From assembly GCA_045614025.1 (NCBI GenBank), contig JAZLCE010000025.1, positions 1-60,835 on the forward strand: a stretch of DNA of 60,835 bases. Direction: 5' to 3'. Below are positions 8,287 to 15,600 of this stretch, in pieces; position 1 is the stretch's first letter; each line of letters opens with the position of its first letter. Below the pieces are notes generated by a model that worked only from the letters and a program-made list of their open reading frames with translations, was not told where the DNA came from and ran no database searches. A program made the translations under genes and the position numbers. The DNA is from RGIG4140 sp045614025. Lineage in GTDB: Bacteria; Pseudomonadota; Alphaproteobacteria; CAAHEQ01; UBA3637.

Positions 8287-9360
8287 TTATTTTTCTTCAA
8301 CTAAATTATCTGATTTTGTACTTAACGTATTTATTTGCACTTGCTTTTCAGCTGAAGTCTCAGCAGCTTCTTTAGCTTTTTTTCTTGATTTTTTTTGAAT
8401 AGAACGCCAAACAGAAACATTCTGTTGATGTTCTTGATAAGTTGCTGCAAATTTATGCCCACCTGTTCCATCTGCAACAAAGTAAATATAATTTGTTTTT
8501 GCAGGATTTAAAACAGCCTCTAGGGCTTTTTTACCTGGATTAGAAATAGGCCCACGTGGCAATCCATTAACCACATAAGTGTTATAAGGACTTTTAATTT
8601 TTAAATCTTGATATGTCAAAGCTCGTTTTAAATTATATTTACCCTCGGTAACCGCATATAGCGCCGTTGGATCTGATTGAAGTTTCATCCCTTTATTTAA
8701 TCTATTGATAAAAGCAGAAGCAATTAACGGCATTTCTTTATTAAGACCCGCTTCTTTTTCAACAACCGAAGCTAAAATAACAGCCTCTTTCTCATCTTTT
8801 AAAGGAACAGATTTATCTCTTTTTTCCCACAACGCTTCCAATGTTCTATCCATTGCGCGTTGCATTCTTAAAATCAAACCTTCTTTTGAATCCCCCCAAG
8901 AATAATGATATGTATCTGGCAATAAAGTTCCGTTTCTTGGAATAACAGAAACAGAACCATTCAATCCTTTTGCTTTATCCAATAATTCAACAATTTGTTC
9001 AGAAGTCAGTCCTTCAGGGACAACAAGACGACGAATATACGTTTCGCCACTCACTAAAATCGTCATCACCATTTTAGGGCTTGAATGCGCTGGGAAAGAA
9101 TATTCCCCTGCTTTAATTTGCCCTGCATTACCACTGGCTCGCACACCAATTAAAAAAATTGAAGGTGAGTCAATAACCCCTTCTCTTTTTAACAGTTGGG
9201 CAACTTGTTTTAATCCAACACCTTTTGGAATAACAACCTCTTTTCTTTCTTTCAAAATTCCTTCTGAAACAAATTCTGTATAGGTTGTAAAAACACTACC
9301 CCCAATAAAAGAAGCGCCGATAAAAAGTAATAAAAAATAAACAAAAATCCTATTCCGCAT
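8287..9360 (-). CDS. mltG: Endolytic murein transglycosylase MltG
   Basis: Inner-membrane lytic transglycosylase that cuts nascent peptidoglycan glycan strands and is thought to set their length. One N-terminal membrane segment (residues about 5-27) is followed by a LysM-like region ('VIPKGVGLKQVAQLL', 43-57) and the YceG core. The catalytic Glu is in 'VVEKEAG' (199-205). 'SDPTALYAV' and 'PYNTYVVNGLPRGPI' are further signatures. The C-terminal 35 residues are Lys/Glu-rich. It is 32 bases downstream of fabF, matching the common fabF-mltG pairing. Confidence 0.95.
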   Translation of the reverse strand: MRNRIFVYFLLLFIGASFIGGSVFTTYTEFVSEGILKERKEVVIPKGVGLKQVAQLLKREGVIDSPSIFLIGVRASGNAGQIKAGEYSFPAHSSPKMVMTILVSGETYIRRLVVPEGLTSEQIVELLDKAKGLNGSVSVIPRNGTLLPDTYHYSWGDSKEGLILRMQRAMDRTLEALWEKRDKSVPLKDEKEAVILASVVEKEAGLNKEMPLIASAFINRLNKGMKLQSDPTALYAVTEGKYNLKRALTYQDLKIKSPYNTYVVNGLPRGPISNPGKKALEAVLNPAKTNYIYFVADGTGGHKFAATYQEHQQNVSVWRSIQKKSRKKAKEAAETSAEKQVQINTLSTKSDNLVEEK

Positions 9361-9392
9361 TTAATTTGCCCCTTTTATCGGCGCGCTTTTAC

Positions 9393-10643
9393 TTATATTT
9401 TTTTGAAAATTAATGAACCGTTCGTTCCACCAAATCCAAATGAATTAGAAAGAGCATAACGCACTTCTTTTTCTTTTGCTTTGTTTGGAACCAAATCAAA
9501 TCCTTGTGTTTCTTCTTCTGGATCAACCATGTTAATTGTTGGTGGCAACAATGAAGAATTCATAGCCATAATAGAATAAATAGCTTCAACTGCACCAGCA
9601 GCACCAAGCAAGTGACCAACACAAGATTTTGTTGAACTCATTGAAACATTTGTTCCACCAAAAATGCTGTTAACAGCTCTAAATTCAACCATATCTCCTA
9701 ATGGCGTTGAAGTTCCATGAGCATTAATATAATCAATATCTTCAGGATTTAAACCAGCTGATTTTAAAGCACCTAACATTGCACGATAACCACCGTTACC
9801 ACCAGGAGCAGTAATATGATAGGCATCTCCAGTCATTGCATACCCAACAACTTCAGCATAAATCTTAGCACCACGTTTTTTGGCGTGTTCATATTCTTCT
9901 AAAACAACAACACCTGAACCTTCACCCATCACAAAACCATCACGGCCTTTATCCCATGGACGAGAAGCTAATTCTGGCGTATCATTATAATGTGTTGACA
10001 AAGCCTTTGCTTGAGCAAACCCTGCCATACCAACTTTACAAATAGCTGCTTCTGCACCACCAGCAATCATCACATCCGCTTCATTATTTCTAATAATACG
10101 AGCAGCATCACCAATCGCATGTGTTCCTGTTGCACAAGCTGTTACAACCGCATGGTTTGGTCCTCTGAAGCCATATTTAATTGAAACATGACCTGAAATT
10201 AAATTAATTAAGGCTGATGGAATAAAGAATGGAGAAATTCTGCGTGGTCCTTGTTCATGAATTAAGATAGAAGCAGATTCAATTGCTTGCAATCCTCCAA
10301 TACCAGAGCCAATTAAAACACCAGCTCTTTCCATTTCTTCTTCTGTTTGAGGAATATAACCAGAATCCTCAACCGCATCTGTTGCTGCACTCAACCCATA
10401 CAAAATAAAAGGATCTACATGGCGTTGTTCTTTTGGAGACAACACTGAATCTGGTTGAAATTCACCTTCATTATCACCAACAGGGATTTGACCGGCCACT
10501 TTTGCCGTGAAATTTTCTGTATCAAATGCACGAATGGCAGAAATTCCTGAAACCCCTCTTGTCAACTTGTCCCAGTTTGTTTGCAACCCACGGCCAAGCG
10601 GACTTAAAATACCCATACCAGTAATAACGACTCTTCTTGTCAT
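9393..10643 (-). CDS. fabF: Beta-ketoacyl-ACP synthase II (FabF)
   Basis: Elongating condensing enzyme of type II fatty acid synthesis: condenses acyl groups with malonyl-ACP. The catalytic triad is visible: C170 in 'VVTACATGTH', H310 in 'NAHGTSTPLGD' and H345 in 'SCVGHLLGAAG'. 416 residues, normal for FabF. An AAGGATAG ribosome-binding site precedes the ATG. The upstream acpP gene is separated by a hairpin terminator, so fabF either has readthrough expression or its own promoter in the short gap. Confidence 0.97.
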   Translation of the reverse strand: MTRRVVITGMGILSPLGRGLQTNWDKLTRGVSGISAIRAFDTENFTAKVAGQIPVGDNEGEFQPDSVLSPKEQRHVDPFILYGLSAATDAVEDSGYIPQTEEEMERAGVLIGSGIGGLQAIESASILIHEQGPRRISPFFIPSALINLISGHVSIKYGFRGPNHAVVTACATGTHAIGDAARIIRNNEADVMIAGGAEAAICKVGMAGFAQAKALSTHYNDTPELASRPWDKGRDGFVMGEGSGVVVLEEYEHAKKRGAKIYAEVVGYAMTGDAYHITAPGGNGGYRAMLGALKSAGLNPEDIDYINAHGTSTPLGDMVEFRAVNSIFGGTNVSMSSTKSCVGHLLGAAGAVEAIYSIMAMNSSLLPPTINMVDPEEETQGFDLVPNKAKEKEVRYALSNSFGFGGTNGSLIFKKI

Positions 10644-10674
10644 ATATCTATCCTTTTGTTTTGTATATTTTGAT

Positions 10675-10706
10675 AAAAAAGGACGTCCAAGTAAAAGGAC
10701 GTCCTT
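10675..10706 (-). terminator. Terminator/attenuator between acpP and fabF
   Basis: Stem AAGGACGTCC/GGACGTCCTT (10 bp) with an AAGTAAAA loop, followed on the minus strand by a run of T. Each arm contains the palindrome GGACGTCC. Placed 17 bases after the acpP stop, it would let acpP be made in large excess over fabF, as is usual for acyl carrier protein. Confidence 0.85.
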
Positions 10707-10722
10707 GTTTCCATTTCACTGA

Positions 10723-10956
10723 TTATGCTTGTTTTTCAATGAAATCAACAGCGTCTTTAACTGTGCGGATTTTTTCAGCTGCATCATCTGGAATTGAACA
10801 ACCGAATTCTTCTTCAAAAGCCATAACAAGTTCAACTGTGTCCAAGCTGTCTGCACCTAAATCATCAATAAAACTAGCGCTGTCAACAACTTTAGCTTCG
10901 TCAACACCCAAGTGTTCTACAACAATTTTTTTAACGCGTTCTGAAACATTACTCAT
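10723..10956 (-). CDS. acpP: Acyl carrier protein
   Basis: 77-residue acidic helical carrier that holds growing acyl chains on a 4'-phosphopantetheine arm. The attachment serine is S37 in 'GADSLDTVELVMAFEEEF', the classic ACP motif. It lies between fabG and fabF, the standard order. A terminator follows immediately. Confidence 0.98.
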   Translation of the reverse strand: MSNVSERVKKIVVEHLGVDEAKVVDSASFIDDLGADSLDTVELVMAFEEEFGCSIPDDAAEKIRTVKDAVDFIEKQA

Positions 10957-11114
10957 TATATATTTCCTTTTCTGTTATTTAACTTATTTTGTCTATATCA
11001 GACGAAATCAAAATGCTTTTAGCATATTTTTTTTCATTCGTCCAGCACTTTTTTTAATTTAAAGCAAATTCAATAAAAATCAAACCGTTATTTGATATTT
11101 ATTTCATCTACACC

Positions 11115-11852
11115 TTAAATCATCGCCATTCCGCCATTAACGTGAATGGTCTGACCTGTGATATATGATGATTCATCACTGGCCAAAAAGACGGCTGCGT
11201 TTGCAATATCTTCAGCTGTCCCCAAGCGTCCCATTGGAACGCCCCTTAAAAGTTCTTTTTTCACTTCATCTGTTAAAGCATCCGTCATTGGAGTTTTAAT
11301 AAATCCTGGAGCAATACAGTTAAAAGTAATACCACGGCTAGCTAATTCTTGAGCCATACATTTGCTCATCGCAATTAAACCAGCTTTAGAAGCAGAATAG
11401 TTTGCTTGACCAGCATTTCCCATAACTCCAACAACTGAAGCCATACCAATGATACGACCAAAACGGCGTTTCATCATCCCTGGGATAACTGCACGAGCCA
11501 ATTTAAATCCAGCAGTTAAATTAATATCTAAAACTGCTTGCCATTGAGCATCACTCATGCGCATTGCCAAACCATCTTTTGTGATACCTGCATTGTTAAC
11601 TAAAATATCAATTCGGCCCATATCTGCTTCAGCTTGTTTAGCTAACTCATTCAAACTATCTGAATCAGTTAAATTTGCTGAATATACAAAAACACGTTCA
11701 CCCAATTCTGCTTGAAATGCTTTTAATGTATCCATATTCATATCTGTTAAAGCAAGTGTTGCACCTTGAGCATGCATTTTTTTCGCAATTTCACGACCAA
11801 TTCCGCCTGTTGCGCCAGTAATTAAAGCCGTTTTACCTGTTAAATCAAACAT
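11115..11852 (-). CDS. fabG: 3-oxoacyl-ACP reductase FabG
   Basis: NADPH-dependent SDR that reduces 3-ketoacyl-ACP in fatty acid synthesis. Rossmann motif 'TGATGGIG' is at residues 12-19, 'NNAG' at 86-89, and the catalytic S139, Y152 and K156 are in place ('NYSASKAG'). 245 residues. I chose the ATG at 11852 because AAGGAG precedes it at good spacing; the longer frame to 11933 would add 27 residues rich in Phe and Lys with no family match. First gene of the fab block. Confidence 0.97.
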   Translation of the reverse strand: MFDLTGKTALITGATGGIGREIAKKMHAQGATLALTDMNMDTLKAFQAELGERVFVYSANLTDSDSLNELAKQAEADMGRIDILVNNAGITKDGLAMRMSDAQWQAVLDINLTAGFKLARAVIPGMMKRRFGRIIGMASVVGVMGNAGQANYSASKAGLIAMSKCMAQELASRGITFNCIAPGFIKTPMTDALTDEVKKELLRGVPMGRLGTAEDIANAAVFLASDESSYITGQTIHVNGGMAMI

Positions 11853-11883
11853 TTTTTCTCCTTTTATAAAAAAAAACAAAAAG

Positions 11884-11912
11884 ATATTACCCTCTTTTTT
11901 TTTATTTTGCAA
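11884..11912 (-). promoter_or_regulatory. Putative sigma-70 promoter of fabG
   Basis: Minus-strand -35 TTGCAA (11907-11912) and -10 TAATAT (11884-11889) with a 17-base spacer, about 30 bases upstream of the fabG start codon. Read by eye. Confidence 0.5.
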
Positions 11913-11978
11913 GCAAACGTTTTCATTTGTCACAATTTAGTCATTATTTTTTTACACATATTTAAATTTATAAAAAAA

Positions 11979-12007
11979 TTGACATATCTCTTAAATAATG
12001 ATATAAT
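11979..12007 (+). promoter_or_regulatory. Perfect consensus sigma-70 promoter
   Basis: TTGACA (11979-11984), a 17-base spacer, TATAAT (12002-12007): both hexamers and the spacing are exactly the sigma-70 consensus. It stands 39 bases before the ATG of the orphan gene at 12047. Confidence 0.85.
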
Positions 12008-12046
12008 TTGGTTTTTAATTACATTAAAGAACAACAAAGGATAAAA

Positions 12047-12535
12047 ATGAATTCTTCAGACGAGATATGTATTTCAAGTAATAAATTAGAACAAGGTGCC
12101 CTCCTCTATGGTTTAATGCACCCTCTTTTTGAAACAAATGAAGCAAAAAGAGCTGTTAAACACTTGGAAAAAGAAGCTAAACGCGATTATCAAGATAAAA
12201 ACCTTCAATTTTTATATATTTTTGCAAGTTTACTTAATTTAAACCCAAAAGCAAGAGCTCTAAATGCTCTTTATGAACACATTCCCCTTCAAGATGAAGA
12301 CTTAAAAAACATTGCTGGGCTTCATATACTTGCCGAACGCGGAAATCTAAGCCTTTCGGAAGCTGCCAAAAAGGTCACGTCACTAGATAACGAAATGAAA
12401 ACTCAAATCAAAGATAAAAATTTAAGATTACTCACAATCATTGCTCTTTTAACTGAAAAAGGAGCAGAACCAATTTGTTTGGCAAAACATCTTTTTTGCA
12501 TTCAACGAATTTTCAAGCAAGAAAATCAACATTAA
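12047..12535 (+). CDS. Hypothetical helical protein with internal repeat
   Basis: I do not recognise this 162-residue protein. It looks soluble and largely alpha-helical, without signal peptide or membrane segment. Two segments resemble each other: 'QDKNLQFLYIFASLLN' and 'KDKNLRLLTIIALLTE', suggesting a duplicated helical hairpin, perhaps a solenoid-like fold. The ATG at 12047 is chosen for its AAAGGA ribosome-binding site; the longer in-frame start at 12008 would overlap the -10 box of the promoter. A perfect consensus promoter and a strong terminator flank it, so it is a monocistronic, possibly highly expressed unit. Function unknown. Confidence 0.7.
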   Translation: MNSSDEICISSNKLEQGALLYGLMHPLFETNEAKRAVKHLEKEAKRDYQDKNLQFLYIFASLLNLNPKARALNALYEHIPLQDEDLKNIAGLHILAERGNLSLSEAAKKVTSLDNEMKTQIKDKNLRLLTIIALLTEKGAEPICLAKHLFCIQRIFKQENQH

Positions 12536-12538
12536 CTA

Positions 12539-12564
12539 AAAGCCCTCAAATTGAGGGCTTTTTC
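12539..12564. terminator. Terminator after the orphan gene at 12047
   Basis: AGCCCTC/GAGGGCT stem around an AAATT loop, flanked by A residues upstream and TTTTT downstream. It starts a few bases after the stop codon and lies between convergent genes. Confidence 0.88.
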
Positions 12565-12625
12565 TTTAATCTTTCAAACTTAATTCAAAAATCAAACCTC
12601 ATAATTAAATTGATCTATCCTCTGT

Positions 12626-15600
12626 TTAGAATTTGTATTCTAAACGAAGCATACCAGAATGTTCAATATATTCTTTTCTATATGAACCACCATATTCAAA
12701 TCTTAATGATGCATTTTCACTGATATCTGCGGCAAACCCTGCTGATATCGTTGTGCTTAATTTATCAAGTGACTTACCATTCGTGTAATAAACTCCTCCA
12801 TTTGCAAGCGTATTCAATGTTGAATGGTCATCTGTTTTTATGTCATATCCAACGCTCACGCCAACAAGTGGTCTAATCCAACCAAGATCGGCTCCAACTT
12901 TAACTCCTGCCAACGCTGTTACATAAGCTGATGTTGTTTTTTCAACTGTTGTGCCAAAACTATCTGTATATCCTTCTTGGTTAACGCTGATATATCTAGC
13001 ACCAATTTCTGGATTGATGATAAAATCACCCGCCTTGATGCGATAACCTGTCATAATCTGGCTACCAATGGAATCAACATTATAGTTTGCACTGCCTTTC
13101 ATACCCATGATTTGTTTTTCTTCATCATATTCTGATCTAGAGTATGTCACAACAGCATTTACCCACCAATTGTTTGGTTGATATTGAACAGAGATAAATC
13201 CTGTGTTTGAATCAACTTCTGTTCGGCGCCAATCTTCTTTTGAGATGCTCTTCGTTCCAGCATACCCAATACCAACGGTCAAGTTATCTTGAATTTGTGA
13301 TTGAACCCCTAAAATAGCTCCTTTTGAACGAATTCTAAAACCATCTCCTGCCAATGAATGAATCCTATCATAAAGCCCTTTTGTGTAAACAGAAGCTCTT
13401 GGTGCTTCCATTCCCCGATCAAACATGCTTGAAGAAGTGTTTGTAAGCATTTGGGTAATCAACGTATGCATTTGTGTAAATTGTGATGTTGAAACAGATT
13501 GATAGAGTTTATTATCCGTTCCGCCCAATGACTTCAAGGCTTTTTTACCTTGCTTAAATATTCCCTCCTCTTCTGATTGAACGGCTTCTAAAATCCCTCT
13601 TTGTAACATACTAAACATTTGATGCCGTTCATTATTGTCATCCATAACAGCAGCTAACACTTTGGCTTCTGTTAAAGTTAAGCCTAAATCTTTTTCAAGT
13701 TCAGAAACTTCTTTTTTACCAATCAAATAAGATCCATCATTTTGATCAATAATCTTAACTAATTTATTTTCTTTTAATGTTAATTGATTTCCCTTATCAA
13801 AAATTTGATAGGCCCCTTCTTCTTGTTTAATTCCATTTGTGAGTTTAAGCTCAAGATTTGCCTTTTCATCTCCTATCATATTTTCAGAATGCAATGTGCC
13901 AAAATCAGACAAGTCATTCAATGATACCTTTAATGTTGCTTCCTCTCCAAATTGGATACTTTCAGCTGTTACATGTTTGTTATCAATATCCAAACTTGAG
14001 CCTTCTTTTACTTCAATATCTTTAAAGGTAACATTTGTTGCTGCTCCTCCTAAACCCATATTTTCAGCAACAACTTTGTTGGTTACTGTCAATTCTTCTG
14101 GCATTTGAAGCGTTGATCCTGAAAATTCATATGTTGCTCCGGTTCCTTGTTCTGCCAACGCTTTATCAATCTCAACATTTGCATTTTTAAATGCTATAGT
14201 GTTGCCAGATTCATTATCTAAAGCTCCTGTTACCTTAAATGTTGCCAGTTTACCTTCAGGTAATGTTTTTGTTGTAAAGAGTTTATCACTTACAAGATAG
14301 CTCACAATTTCATCATCTGATGTATCTAAAGTTCCTTTATTATCCGTATAGGTAACAACTTGACCATTCATCAAGGCAATTTCAGCTTCTTTTTCAGCTT
14401 TTGTATAAGATCCAAAACCAATGGTTGCTCCCATGTCTTCTGTTGCAAATTGAACACCTCCAACTGTTGCATTATTAACGTTCATTTCTTCTAAATTTGT
14501 GTAATGTGTTGCCGAACCTATAACAATATTTCCATCTAAATCTATATCAGAACCAATTATTGCTTTATGATTTATCGCCCCACCATGCGTTTTAAGTTCA
14601 CCACCCAAAATCAAATTTTCAGATGAATTATTAAAGAATGTATCAGATCCTGTAATCAATGTTCCATTAAGTTGCACATAATCTCCCAAATAATTTTCAT
14701 TGACCGACTTGTCTCCTAAAATAACCGTTCCTTCACCGGATTTTAAAATCAACGGCTTGATGTTTGGATCACTCATACCAACAGTGCCACTAATACCGCC
14801 TTCAAATGAACCAATGCTATTTTGATCACCACTTAAAACAAGATCCACAGCCCCGTCCGTTCCAAACAAAGAATAAGCATCCATTCCTATATCATTTGGT
14901 GTTTCAACTCCAAATAATTCTGTTTTATTAGCTGCAAATGTAAAATCACCACCTAACGTTATTTGAGTTGGTGTAACATCCATATTGGCCATTATATAAA
15001 TGGCACCGCCAGAAGATGAAAAATTGGCAACGGTTTTATTACCAATAAACTCAGCAGTTCCTTTAAAATTTACTTTCCCCACCGTTAAAATAGCTCCACC
15101 TAAAGCCATCTGCTCGGCAACTGCTGAACTTCCCTCAAATAAAACATCCTTTTCAAAGTCCATATTTGCAGCCATATTATTAATTGCTCCACCTAAAACA
15201 GCTTCCACTCCCTTGGCTTTATTATTTTTAAATATTGTTTGATCTTTAAATGTCACCTTTGCATAAATCATATTGCCATTTTCATCAACAACTGGCGAAG
15301 AATTTATCAAAAATGATGGAAGATTAGCAATAGCACCACCCATCACAAGATCTTCCCCTTCTGCACTATTATTTTCAAATAATGTTGGTCCATTAAAAGT
15401 GGTATTGGTAAAAATATTAACAAAAGCACCTCCTAGTGAACCTTGATTATTCTTAAAAACAGCATCTTTTTCAAAGAGTAAATCGCCAACAATCACATAT
15501 CCAAATTCATCATATTTTATTCTAGAAGCATCAATTGCCCCACCAATAGGCGCTGAGTTACCATCAAAAATTGCATCTTCTTTAAATGTGATACCTCCGC

